Of a stretch of DNA of 64,000 nt, positions 9,202-17,969 are shown in pieces (within the stretch, counting starts at the first letter, position 1; each line of letters begins with the position of its first letter). The position numbers and the translations under genes were made by a program. This DNA is from an uncultured Alphaproteobacteria bacterium (lineage in GTDB: Bacteria > Pseudomonadota > Alphaproteobacteria > RF32 > CAG-239), in assembly GCA_910576955.1 (NCBI GenBank), contig CAJTJB010000006.1:1-64000 (forward strand), read 5' to 3'. The notes below the pieces were generated by a model that saw only the letters and a program-made list of their open reading frames with translations, was not told where the DNA came from and ran no database searches.

Positions 9202-10041
9202 TCAAATTAGCCTTTTGGCTATATCGAGATATTGCTCGGGCAAAAGGTCTTCCGCCCGCAGCGTCGGCTCAATGCCCAAAGCCTCCAAATGCGCCAAAAT
9301 GCCGCTGATACTTTTCAGGCTCTGGCGAATCATTTTGCGCCGCTGCCCAAATGCCAGCCCGGTCAACATCTCAATCTTTGCCAAAAGCGCCGCGGGCACG
9401 GGCTCTTTTTTCGGCTTAAACAACAGCACCGACGACCAGATTTTCGGCGCTGGCACAAAACACGTCGGCGGCAAATCAAACAACCGTATCACATCGCATT
9501 GCAGCTGCGCCATAACCGACAGCCGCCCGTACTCTTTTGACCCCGTATCCGCCAAAATCCGGTCGGCAACTTCTTTTTGAAACATCAGCGTAAGGCTTTT
9601 ATAGTTTTCGATAGTTTCAAGCCAGCCTGTCAGCAACACCACGGAAATATTATACGGCAGATTGCTGATGATATTGAGTTTTCCCTCTGCGGCAACTTTA
9701 GCCTGCCAATCAAATTTAAGCGCGTCGCCCGCGCAAATCTCGAGCTGCGGATAATAAGCCTTAATCTCTGCCAAAATCTCCAGACAGCGCTCGTCCATCT
9801 CAATCACTGTCAGTTTCTCCGGCGCCTGCCGCAACACCGCCTGCGTGAGCCCCCCGGGTCCCGGACCAACCTCAACAAAGCGCTCGCCAGTCAAATCCTC
9901 AAGCCCTTGCGCCTGCATAGAAAGCCGCATAATCTTGTCGGTAATGTTGCCATCAAGCAAAAAGTTCTGCCCGAGGGCTTTTTTCGCCATCAGCCCGTAT
10001 TTCTCAACAAACTCTTTTGTGCTTAACAAACCGTCCGCCAT
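9202..10041 (-). CDS. rsmA: 16S rRNA dimethyladenosine transferase RsmA (KsgA)
   Basis: A 279-residue SAM-dependent enzyme that dimethylates the two adjacent adenines in the 3'-terminal hairpin of 16S rRNA during 30S assembly. The SAM motif EVGPGPGGLT spans 57-66 and the target-base motif NLPYN is at 127-131. The C-terminal helical domain is present. It follows surA by 12 bp in the order lptF-lptD-surA-rsmA, a common proteobacterial arrangement, but pdxA, often found between surA and rsmA, is absent. Confidence 0.95.
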   Translation of the reverse strand: MADGLLSTKEFVEKYGLMAKKALGQNFLLDGNITDKIMRLSMQAQGLEDLTGERFVEVGPGPGGLTQAVLRQAPEKLTVIEMDERCLEILAEIKAYYPQLEICAGDALKFDWQAKVAAEGKLNIISNLPYNISVVLLTGWLETIENYKSLTLMFQKEVADRILADTGSKEYGRLSVMAQLQCDVIRLFDLPPTCFVPAPKIWSSVLLFKPKKEPVPAALLAKIEMLTGLAFGQRRKMIRQSLKSISGILAHLEALGIEPTLRAEDLLPEQYLDIAKRLI

Positions 10042-10053
10042 TGCTGAAAGTTC

Positions 10054-11160
10054 CTAAAACTTTTTCTCAACCACGGCGCGGTTGCGCAAATCGCGGATGT
10101 ATTTATTCGCCAGCTCGTCGGTTTTGCGGTTTTGGATAAACTTGCGCACTTCATCGTCGTCCGGCACTTTCTGCTCGGCTTTTTTCGGGTCATACACCCT
10201 GTCCATCTTAAAGATGTAATAATCTGCCCGATACGGCACTGCTGCCGAAACCTGCCCCTCTTTTAATGCCCGTACGGCTTTATCCAAGGGAGCTGCCAGC
10301 TGCCCTGCCGCCACCCAGCCGAGCTTGCCGCCCGAAGGCGCGCTTGCCGCCTGCGAAAACTGCGCCGCATAGAGCTCAAACCGCGGGTCATTGCGCAAAA
10401 TCTGTACCAGCTCGTCAATATGCTCGGCGTCTTTTTTCTTAATCACGATTTCCGAAACCATATATTTCGGCGTGTTCATATCTTTTTTAATGCGTTCAAA
10501 CTCCGCCTGCACCTCGCGTTCCGACACCGCCACATTCTGCCCCTGCTTGCGGTTAATCAGTTTGTTCCATAAAAGGTTAGCCTTAATCTGGTTTAAAAAC
10601 ACATCGCGGCTGACGTGATATTCTTTCAGCACTTTGGCAAACTTTCCTGCCGGCACGCCGTTAGATTTTTCAAAATTGCGATATGCCTCTTTAATCTCCT
10701 TATCGGTCACGCCGACACCCTGTTTTTCCGCCTCTTGCAGTTTGACTTTCTCATCAATCGTGTTTTGCAACACTTTCTCGGAAATCATTTTCTTGTTTTT
10801 GGCATTAATGTTAATCCCCGTTGTGAGGGCAAACAGATTCGCCCGCTCCTGCAGGTCTTTATTGGAAATCATCTCGCCGTTGATGGTTGCCACAATCTTT
10901 AAGCCGTTGCCAAAAAGGTTATACGGACGAAACGCCGCCTGTTCTTTTTTAAGTTTTGATTCCCGTTCTGCCCGCGCTCTGGCTTCTGCCTCCGCCTCGG
11001 CGCGCATTTGTTCTTCGGCCTCGGCATTATTGCGGCGAAACATAATCGACTTGGAGGTTGTGCTGCGCAGCCGGCTGTCAAGATTAGACATATCAATATC
11101 TTGAGCCGTCGCATTAAAAGCCATAAACAAAAGTCCGAAAGCGCATAATTTTTTCAACAT
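10054..11160 (-). CDS. surA: periplasmic peptidyl-prolyl isomerase/chaperone SurA
   Basis: A 368-residue exported protein with a signal peptide MLKKLCAFGLLFMAFNATA. It has an Ala/Glu/Arg-rich linker at about 50-72, a SurA N-terminal chaperone domain (about 85-230), and one parvulin rotamase domain (about 235-330, MVSEIVIKKKDAEHIDELV...SGGKLGWVAAGQL). E. coli SurA has two parvulin domains, so this is the shorter one-domain form. It chaperones outer-membrane proteins, and its neighbour lptD encodes a classic client. It lies 15 bp downstream of lptD. Confidence 0.9.
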   Translation of the reverse strand: MLKKLCAFGLLFMAFNATAQDIDMSNLDSRLRSTTSKSIMFRRNNAEAEEQMRAEAEAEARARAERESKLKKEQAAFRPYNLFGNGLKIVATINGEMISNKDLQERANLFALTTGININAKNKKMISEKVLQNTIDEKVKLQEAEKQGVGVTDKEIKEAYRNFEKSNGVPAGKFAKVLKEYHVSRDVFLNQIKANLLWNKLINRKQGQNVAVSEREVQAEFERIKKDMNTPKYMVSEIVIKKKDAEHIDELVQILRNDPRFELYAAQFSQAASAPSGGKLGWVAAGQLAAPLDKAVRALKEGQVSAAVPYRADYYIFKMDRVYDPKKAEQKVPDDDEVRKFIQNRKTDELANKYIRDLRNRAVVEKKF

Positions 11161-11175
11161 CTCATTTTCTCCTGT

Positions 11176-13473
11176 TTATTCAGAACCAAAACCGCCCAGC
11201 GTTTTAAAGAAAAACGTTACGCCAAACTCATAGTCATTGTCCATACTCGGGTTGTCATAATAATACCGCTTGGCAACAAAAGCAAGCCTTAAGCACTCAT
11301 CTTCATATGTCAGATGCCCCCCGTGCTCCAAAGAGCCGCCGCCGCGCGTTAAATCGATTCGGTCATAAATCCCCGCCGACCAATCTTTCGTGAGTTTGGA
11401 ATTAACCGATAAATACAACTCTTTGCGCTCGTTGGTCGTGTAATACGAATTCTGGTTCGGCTGCAAATAGATGTACGATGTGTAAACGCTGAATATATCC
11501 GTTCCCAACCGTGCGCCGAGTTCGCTGTATTTCAGCTCAAAATCATCTTTATCCAAGCGGTAGCGATAGTTCAAATCCAGATATTTATTCGGACTGGCAT
11601 AAACACGCCCCACATAGTCCGACAGTCGCTCCTCTTCATCAACCGCGCGCATAAACGTGCTCTCGTCGGAAAGTTGGTATGTCTGCGCAATAAAAGCGGA
11701 CGTACGCCCCATAATGTTGCCATAAGAGCTCCAGTTCAAGCCATAGCTGACACGGCTGCCGTCATCGTTGCGGTCATAACCGGCATAGCGGTCAAGGCTC
11801 AAGATGTTTGCGTCGTCAAACTCCGCATCGGCACTGTCCGCATTCGGAATTTTCTCCACATCGTTTTTATTATCCGGCGCAAACGCTGCCACCACCACCG
11901 GCTCTAATATCTGCCGTGTCGAATCCGTCGCCCGCACAAACGGCAGCCGCCACTCCACACCCACCTGCGGAAAGATGCGCGCGAGCGTGCCGTCATACTC
12001 TCTGTTGGGCATATACTGATAGTCATCCACATAGTACATATCCGACTTCACCGACGCCACAAATTTATATTGCTCGCCGTATCGGCTGGTATAGGGCAGT
12101 TCCCACGAGTTAATCATCGAAAGGCGCTGCGATTCTTCATCATTTTCGCGATATACCGACGCCGTGCTGATGTTGGTTTTGAAATACGAGCCGTACTTGC
12201 TCGGGTCGCTGATATTTTCATACTCGACAAACGGCGCAACCGTCGGCATATTCTTCATCCGGCTGCGATATTCCTTATCATTGCGCTCTTTGAGGTTATA
12301 ACTTGTCAGCGTGTAATAATAGCCCTCAATCGCCGCATAATCGCGCCCTTTAAAACGCTCAAACGCCAAACGCGACGTCAGCCACGCGTCATCACGGTAC
12401 GGCAGGTTCAAATCTTTCAGATAAAACACGTCTGACGCATAGTTATAATCAAGGTTTGCCACCCACAAATCATTCAGCTCGTAGCGTGCGTCTAAAAACA
12501 AATTGCCGCGGTGCGACGGACGGTTAAATTTCTTCCCCCGCCGGTTATTATAGTCCGCGCCGTTATCTTCCAGATACGTTCCCTCGGCTTTAATGTGCCC
12601 GTTATACACATATTGCCGGTATTGCCCGCCCAACACAACGCCTCTGTCTGTGGTAAAATACGGTGACAAAATCACGTCCGTATGGTCGGAAACATCCCAG
12701 AAATACGTCGGCTGGATATATTGCCCCAAGTAAGACGAGCTGCCCATCGAGGTCATCAAAAAGCCCGACCGCCGCTTAACTTCCGGCGCCGGATGGCTCA
12801 AAAACGGCAGATACAACACCGGAATATTTTTAATTCGCAGCACGGCGTCATTATAGTTAATGTTTTGCCCCTCGGCATCATAGTTCACCTTGCGCGCGTC
12901 AATCTGCCACAAGGGCGACTTCCCCGCACACATATCGCACGCCGTATACGAGGCATTGCGCATTTGCTTATTATTATTGGACTTCTTAACAAATGTATCC
13001 GCCCAAATCCGCGATTCGTCACGCATTAAGACCTTAACTTTGTTAACCTCCGCGCGGCTCATCTTGTCAGACAAGCGGATTTCATCGGTATAAAGCACGC
13101 TGCCGTCCGCCTCTGTCAACACCACGTTGCCATCCGCCACAATCACGTCTTTTTGCTGCTCATACCACAACCGGTCAGATTTCAGCTCCATCTGCCCGCG
13201 CGTCACAATCACATTGCCTTTGGCTAAAATAACACCGGTTGCTTCGTTGGTTTCCAGCTCATCTGCCGAAAAATATATCTCGACCTCTTCGTCTTTTGCG
13301 GGCTTTTTCTCAAGCGTAGGCATAATATCGGTCATATTCCCGGGGTTAAATTCCGCTTTCGGCGTTTTGGCAGTATCTTTACGCACAATTGCGCCGGCAT
13401 ACGGCTCATTTGCAGCCATTGCCACCGGCAGATACAACATTGCCGCCGCCACAACATACAGACTAAACCTCAT
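11176..13473 (-). CDS. lptD: LPS-assembly protein LptD
   Basis: A 765-residue outer-membrane protein. It starts at the ATG at 13473, behind an AAAGGAGAAAG ribosome site, and begins with the signal peptide MRFSLYVVAAAMLYLPVAMA. The frame extends 30 codons further inside lptF but lacks a signal there. An OstA-like N-terminal domain (about 70-200, AKGNVIVTRGQMELKSDRL) precedes a large LptD beta-barrel rich in alternating aromatic residues, ending FGVTFFFKTLGGFGSE. LptD inserts LPS into the outer leaflet. The start overlaps the end of lptF by 11 bp, suggesting translational coupling. A CDMC pair is visible near residue 180. Confidence 0.93.
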   Translation of the reverse strand: MRFSLYVVAAAMLYLPVAMAANEPYAGAIVRKDTAKTPKAEFNPGNMTDIMPTLEKKPAKDEEVEIYFSADELETNEATGVILAKGNVIVTRGQMELKSDRLWYEQQKDVIVADGNVVLTEADGSVLYTDEIRLSDKMSRAEVNKVKVLMRDESRIWADTFVKKSNNNKQMRNASYTACDMCAGKSPLWQIDARKVNYDAEGQNINYNDAVLRIKNIPVLYLPFLSHPAPEVKRRSGFLMTSMGSSSYLGQYIQPTYFWDVSDHTDVILSPYFTTDRGVVLGGQYRQYVYNGHIKAEGTYLEDNGADYNNRRGKKFNRPSHRGNLFLDARYELNDLWVANLDYNYASDVFYLKDLNLPYRDDAWLTSRLAFERFKGRDYAAIEGYYYTLTSYNLKERNDKEYRSRMKNMPTVAPFVEYENISDPSKYGSYFKTNISTASVYRENDEESQRLSMINSWELPYTSRYGEQYKFVASVKSDMYYVDDYQYMPNREYDGTLARIFPQVGVEWRLPFVRATDSTRQILEPVVVAAFAPDNKNDVEKIPNADSADAEFDDANILSLDRYAGYDRNDDGSRVSYGLNWSSYGNIMGRTSAFIAQTYQLSDESTFMRAVDEEERLSDYVGRVYASPNKYLDLNYRYRLDKDDFELKYSELGARLGTDIFSVYTSYIYLQPNQNSYYTTNERKELYLSVNSKLTKDWSAGIYDRIDLTRGGGSLEHGGHLTYEDECLRLAFVAKRYYYDNPSMDNDYEFGVTFFFKTLGGFGSE

Positions 13474-14584
13474 CAGCTTTCTCCTTTGCCTTTTTCTTAT
13501 GCAACACCGGCGTTTTATACAACAGCCCGCCGCAGATAATAAGCGGCAAAATGCAGTTTGCATACATCAAAAACACTATCCATTCGTGTTTGCGCGCCAT
13601 ATTCGCAAATGTCATATCCAACACCTGCACCACTATCATCGCCAAAATCGAAATCGTAATCACTTTGCCCTGCCCGCGGCGGTTAAAGTTTGCAATCAGC
13701 AATCCCGTACACGCCAAAAGGGCAAACACCAGATTATAAAACGGCGTTAAAATCCGCCGGTGCGCCTCGGCTCTGAACCGCCGCGCCTCTTTTGGGGCAA
13801 TTTTAGGATTATCCGCCTCGGCAAAAAGCTCGCTGATACTCTTTTCGCGCACACCCTTGTCTTTTTTGCGTGCTTTGGATATATCGCCAAAGTCGACCAC
13901 ATAATCATCAAACGTCATGGAAGAAAACTGCCCGCTCTTGCGGTTCATCGTCTGCCGCGTACCGTTTTTGAGCAAGATTTTCGGACCAGTTTCCGTATAC
14001 TCAAGCGTTCCCGTTTCCGCCACCGTCACCACCTTTTCGGTCGTTTTTTTGCTGTCGCTGACCAAAATTCCCTTAACCGTGCCGTCATCCAAAAACTTGT
14101 CGATAAAAATCGTCATATTGCCTTTAAACGAGGTAAACATTCCCTCGCGCAGCATCATCTTGGTAAAACTGTTTTTAACCTCAAACTCCAGCTCGCGAAA
14201 CTTATTTTCCGCCGCCGGCACACCGACATTCAGCACAAACACGTTAAACAGCGCCAATGCAACGCCCATAAAAATCGCCGCCCGCGCAATCACCACCGAG
14301 CTGATGCCTACCGCTTTCATCACAATAAGCTCGCTGTCTGTAATGAGCCGGTTATACACAAACATCACTGCCACAAACAGCGCAATCGGCGATAGAATGC
14401 CGAAAACCCGCGGCATTAAAAGCGAGGTCATCTCCACAAACAGATAAACCGGCAACCCTTTATTGGTCACCATCTCCACAAACTTCAAAGACTGCGTGAG
14501 CCAGAGCATAGACATCAACGACAGCGCCACCAGCAAAAAGCCAGTCATAATCTGTTTGGTTATATAAATATCTAATTTTTTCAT
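13463..14584 (-). CDS. lptF: LPS export ABC transporter permease LptF
   Basis: A 373-residue permease with the LptF/LptG layout: three N-terminal TM segments, a periplasmic beta-jellyroll domain (about 120-290) and three C-terminal TM segments. The stretch MPRVFGILSPIALFVAVMFVYNRL-TDSEL and RRILTPFYNLVFALLA favour LptF over LptG. It works with LptG and LptB2 to extract LPS from the inner membrane. Usually lptG follows directly, but here lptD does, so the second permease must be elsewhere or missing. It is the first gene of the lptF-lptD-surA-rsmA run. Confidence 0.88.
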   Translation of the reverse strand: MKKLDIYITKQIMTGFLLVALSLMSMLWLTQSLKFVEMVTNKGLPVYLFVEMTSLLMPRVFGILSPIALFVAVMFVYNRLITDSELIVMKAVGISSVVIARAAIFMGVALALFNVFVLNVGVPAAENKFRELEFEVKNSFTKMMLREGMFTSFKGNMTIFIDKFLDDGTVKGILVSDSKKTTEKVVTVAETGTLEYTETGPKILLKNGTRQTMNRKSGQFSSMTFDDYVVDFGDISKARKKDKGVREKSISELFAEADNPKIAPKEARRFRAEAHRRILTPFYNLVFALLACTGLLIANFNRRGQGKVITISILAMIVVQVLDMTFANMARKHEWIVFLMYANCILPLIICGGLLYKTPVLHKKKAKEKADEV

Positions 14585-14699
14585 AAACCTTAAGTTATCT
14601 TATTAAAACTTAAATTTCAAACTTTATTTTTAGTATCACTGTGTTTAAAATTCATTAAGAAAATCATTTAAATTAAAATATTTAGAATGTAAACAGATT

Positions 14700-15080
14700 T
14701 TATATTTTGCTATAAACCTCCCCTCGGTGAAAGCGCCTGCTTTCTAAACCTCCCCCCGGCGGAAGCGCCTGCTCTTTAAACCTCCCTTTTCCCCAGCGAA
14801 AGAGCCAACTCTTTAAACCTCCCCTTCCCTGGAGGGCTCGCAGAGTCAAAAAAGCCCGGTGGGCTCTTTTGACCGAGAGCAATAGCAACTCTTAACGAAC
14901 GACTTGCTTGCAAAAGCAACAAAGTGAGTTTAGAGTTGGCTTGACCGAAGCGAAGTTAGTGTTGCGAACAACGCAACACTTACGAAGCTAGAGGGGTAAG
15001 GGGGATGGGGACAACAACACATCCTTATCATCTCCTCCCCCTTGGCGGGGGAGGTAAGGGAGAGGGGGAAATTAAAGAAT
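14700..15080. repeat. Family C palindromes with an embedded family D copy
   Basis: The 727-bp gap between lptF and the mscS gene holds no gene. 14715-14835 is a run of CCTCCCC-type units, including near-tandem pieces 'AAACCTCCCC...GCGCCTGCT'. A family D element (14836-14992) interrupts the loop of one C palindrome, whose other arm GGGGTAAGGGGGATGGGGAC resumes at 14993. Another C unit lies at 15028-15072. Confidence 0.75.
14836..14992 (+). repeat. Family D structured repeat, copy D2
   Basis: A 157-bp element with predicted stems. H1: GTCAAAA-A-AGCCC/GGGCT-C-TTTTGAC (about 14845-14873). H2: AACTCT (14887-14892)/AGAGTT (14932-14937). Next comes AACGAAC (14894-14900)/GTGAGTT (14924-14930), containing a tandem G-A/A-G mismatch. 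H3: TTGCTT-GCAA-AAGCAA (14904-14919). H4: AGTGTTGCG/CGCAACACT around AACAA (14958-14980). It ends TTACGAAGCTAGA. Pairing is conserved against copy D3 despite different stem sequences. Confidence 0.85.
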
Positions 15081-15172
15081 CAATTTCCCTCCTCGTGGCA
15101 CAATCTAGGCGGGAAATTTTGAGCAGATAGAGATGGGCGCAGTACTTTCCACCGCGAGCCAATCACACTCCC

Positions 15173-15314
15173 CTCATGGTCCTATAAAAACCGCGTAATT
15201 TTAGTAGTGAGCCCCAAATGTCCCCCAAGGAAGGGGAGCGTACATAAACGTACGTGACCCGACCGAAGAGGGGCTTCCATTTGGGAGCTCAATGCTAAAA
15301 TTACACGGTTTTTA
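15173..15314 (-). repeat. Family A hairpin repeat abutting the mscS-type gene stop
   Basis: Outer arms TAAAAACCGCGTAATTTTAG (15184-15203) and its 19/20 complement (15295-15314). Second stem CCCAAATG (15213-15220)/CATTTGGG (15278-15285), then CCCC/GGGG, then the central GCGTAC/GTACGT hairpin. The right arm ends inside the TAA stop of the channel gene. Confidence 0.88.
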
Positions 15315-17762
15315 CACGTTAGTCTGCCAGCCTTTAACAGAAGTATCCTCACTCCCCTGATGCACCACAATCTGCGGATAAGCAATATTGATATTTTCTT
15401 CACGGAAACGGCTCAAAATTTCATAACGCACCTCGCTGCCGGCAGTCCAGCCGTCCCAGATGTTAGAAACATAAAACCGCAGCTCAAAATCAAGCGAAGA
15501 CGAGCCGAACTCTTTAAAGATGACATATGGCGCGGGAACTTTCGCCACTTTTTTGCAGGCTTTGGCGCATTCAAGCAAAATCTGCGTCACCTGCTCGGCA
15601 TCCGAGTCATAAGAAACGCCGACTGCCACGGTCTGCCGCTGCCAGTTATTGCCATGGGTAAGGTTCACAAGCGAAGAGGAAATCAAGGTTGCGTTCGGAA
15701 TAATCACGCTGCGCCGCGTCCACGTTTCAAGCTCGGTCGAGCGGATGTTGATTTGCTTAATTTTTCCCTCTTCGCCGCCGAGAATTACCCAGTCACCCAC
15801 CTTAAACGGGCGCTCAAACAAAATGATAAGACCGGATACAAAGTTTTTAATCACGTCTTGCAAACCGAAACCGATACCAACCGACAGCGCACCGGCAATA
15901 AACGCGAGGTTCGAAAGGTCAACGCCCATCGCGACCATCCCCAAAATTGCCGAGATGATAAAGCCCGTAAAGCCAAAACCGGAAACAAGCGAATGCTTAA
16001 TGCCCTCGTCCATATTGATACGCGTCAACAGGTTAGACGCCAGACGCCGTTTCAAAACCCGCACCAGCGTGAGCGAAATAAAGAAAATCAAAACGCCGGT
16101 AAAAATCGCCACCAGCGAGATTTGAATACCGCCGACCTTAAAGCCGAACACCAGCTTTTTAATGCCGTTAAGCATAAAGTTGCTCGGCACGCCCCAAAGG
16201 CGCAGCAGGGAATAAATCAAAAACATCACCAACACCGGCGTGACCATAAGCGACATTAAAAAGTCTACCTTTGAGAGCAGCCGCCGGCGCATTTTAAACG
16301 TTTTAATCCAAAAAACGATACTGCGGCGCAACAAGTCAGAGATAAACAGCCGCACCATCACAAACGCGCCCACCAGCAAAATAGAAAAGAAAAAGCGGTT
16401 GAAAATATACGTTGCCAACCCCGGATACCCGAATAACGACACCCCGAACGTCACCACCGCAAACAAAGAGACAAACATAATCACCTTAAACGACAGGCTC
16501 AAGCCCTCTTCTTCCTCCGCCGGAGCAGGCGCGCCCGCGCTGTCGGAATCTTCCGCGGAAGCCGATTCTTCGTCTTTGGTTTTAATCTCGCCAAACACCT
16601 GTGCCGTAATTAAAATAATCGCAAACGCTTTCACCGCATCCACCGACACCTCAATCAGCAGTTTCAACTGCTCGGAAACCTCAAAATATTGCGAGATGTT
16701 GCGCAGGCACTCCATCGTTCCGAGCAAAATGATAGACAGCGTCACGCCCGAAAACACGCGTTCTGCCCGCTCGTCCGAGATATTAAACAGCCGCCACCGC
16801 CCGTTCCACGGGGCTAAAACCACCCGCACCGCCGCGCGCGATAACGTCATAAACAGCGAATACCACAACACGTTCGCGAGCACCACGCCAAAGCGGCTGC
16901 TGGTCAACTCTTCGTTTGTAATCTGCCACAAGAGGCACCCGCCGATAAGGATGGAGGGAATCACGCCGTATGCCAGCGCCGTTACGCACGCCACAATAAT
17001 TTTCTGCCCGTAGCGAGGCTGTTCGTCGGTGTGTTTATAGCCCCAATGCCAGATAATAAATTGCCGAAGCCACAAGCCGACGGTAAAGGCAACACCCAAT
17101 ATCAAAAGCACATACCAGACATTATGCTGCAAAGCCTGCCGCCCCGCCACGCTTAAACCCAGATACCAATCCACGGGCGAGCGCGTCACCTGCCACAAAA
17201 AGATCATCGCGTCGTTAATCGCCTTAAAGAAATTTTTAGGCGAAATCAGCATATTTTTTTCCGCCACCAGATTCCCCAAAAGGACTTGGCTACGCGCTTC
17301 GGCAATCATTGCATTAAGGCGGGCAATTTCCGTTTTTAAAAGGTTCGCTTCAATAATTTTGCTTTTATAGCCGGCAACCGCAGTCGCATATTTCTCGCGC
17401 ATTTCGGCAATAGAATCATCCTCGATTTCGCCCTCTGCCGGTGCCTCACCGATGGCGGCAAGCGCATCTTGCGCATATTTGGACTGTTTCTCGACAGAGC
17501 GGATAAACGCATCAATCGCCATTTCCCTTTCGCTCAAGATATTGAGGTCTTCTTCCAAACTCTGGCGCGTGTAGTTATTAGCCTTAAGCTCCTCTTCCAT
17601 TTGCTGCAAAAGGGCGGACACCTGCTTATAGTCAAGCTCGCCAGCATTATCGGCGCTTTCGGTTTCAACCGCCGCATCCTGCGCAACCGCATACATCGGC
17701 ACTGCCTGCGCTCCCCCAAAAAACATTGCCGCCAAAAGAAGAGTTTTAAAAAGCTTATTCAT
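15312..17762 (-). CDS. MscS/MscK-family mechanosensitive channel
   Basis: An 816-residue exported membrane protein with a signal peptide (MNKLFKTLLLAAMFFGGAQA). A periplasmic coiled-coil stretch follows at about 40-165 (QVSALLQQMEEELKANNY..., AGYKSKIIEANLLKTEIARL), then about ten TM segments, then the MscS core. The pore helix resembles MscS TM3 (AFIAGALSVGIGFGLQDVIKNFVSGLIILFE split over about 640-670), followed by the beta domain (FKVGDWVILGGEEGKIKQINIR). It is expected to open on hypo-osmotic shock. An acidic cytoplasmic loop near 405-430 is unusual. It is monocistronic, with family A repeats beyond both ends. Confidence 0.88.
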   Translation of the reverse strand: MNKLFKTLLLAAMFFGGAQAVPMYAVAQDAAVETESADNAGELDYKQVSALLQQMEEELKANNYTRQSLEEDLNILSEREMAIDAFIRSVEKQSKYAQDALAAIGEAPAEGEIEDDSIAEMREKYATAVAGYKSKIIEANLLKTEIARLNAMIAEARSQVLLGNLVAEKNMLISPKNFFKAINDAMIFLWQVTRSPVDWYLGLSVAGRQALQHNVWYVLLILGVAFTVGLWLRQFIIWHWGYKHTDEQPRYGQKIIVACVTALAYGVIPSILIGGCLLWQITNEELTSSRFGVVLANVLWYSLFMTLSRAAVRVVLAPWNGRWRLFNISDERAERVFSGVTLSIILLGTMECLRNISQYFEVSEQLKLLIEVSVDAVKAFAIILITAQVFGEIKTKDEESASAEDSDSAGAPAPAEEEEGLSLSFKVIMFVSLFAVVTFGVSLFGYPGLATYIFNRFFFSILLVGAFVMVRLFISDLLRRSIVFWIKTFKMRRRLLSKVDFLMSLMVTPVLVMFLIYSLLRLWGVPSNFMLNGIKKLVFGFKVGGIQISLVAIFTGVLIFFISLTLVRVLKRRLASNLLTRINMDEGIKHSLVSGFGFTGFIISAILGMVAMGVDLSNLAFIAGALSVGIGFGLQDVIKNFVSGLIILFERPFKVGDWVILGGEEGKIKQINIRSTELETWTRRSVIIPNATLISSSLVNLTHGNNWQRQTVAVGVSYDSDAEQVTQILLECAKACKKVAKVPAPYVIFKEFGSSSLDFELRFYVSNIWDGWTAGSEVRYEILSRFREENINIAYPQIVVHQGSEDTSVKGWQTNV

Positions 17763-17842
17763 TGATTATTCTCCATTGCCATAATCCGGAAATCACTTTT
17801 TTATAGTAGTGAAATTCCTTATAAAATGTCAAGTTCTTCCTC

Positions 17843-17969
17843 AAAAAATGCGAAATTTTGCGAAATAACCGCGGATATCCTGCCCTAAAGAGCAGCGTAC
17901 ATTGAGGTATGTGAGCATTTGGGGACAGGCTTCCATCTGCGAGCTAGTTCACAAAATGACACATTTTTT
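17843..17969 (-). repeat. Family A hairpin repeat abutting the GT8 gene stop
   Basis: Arms AAAAAATGCGAAATTTTGCG (from 17843) and a near-complement ending at 17969. The inner segment GCGGATATCCTGCCC pairs with GGGACAGGCTTCCATCTGC, and the centre is GCGTAC...GTATGT. The right end reaches the TAA of the GT8 gene at 17968-17970. The left end lies about 80 bp upstream of the mscS-type gene start. Confidence 0.85.

Noticed and set aside
14700..14888. Minus-strand ORF of 62 residues in the lptF-mscS gap
   Set aside because: It lies wholly within family C and D repeats and has repeat-derived Gly/Arg/Pro composition.
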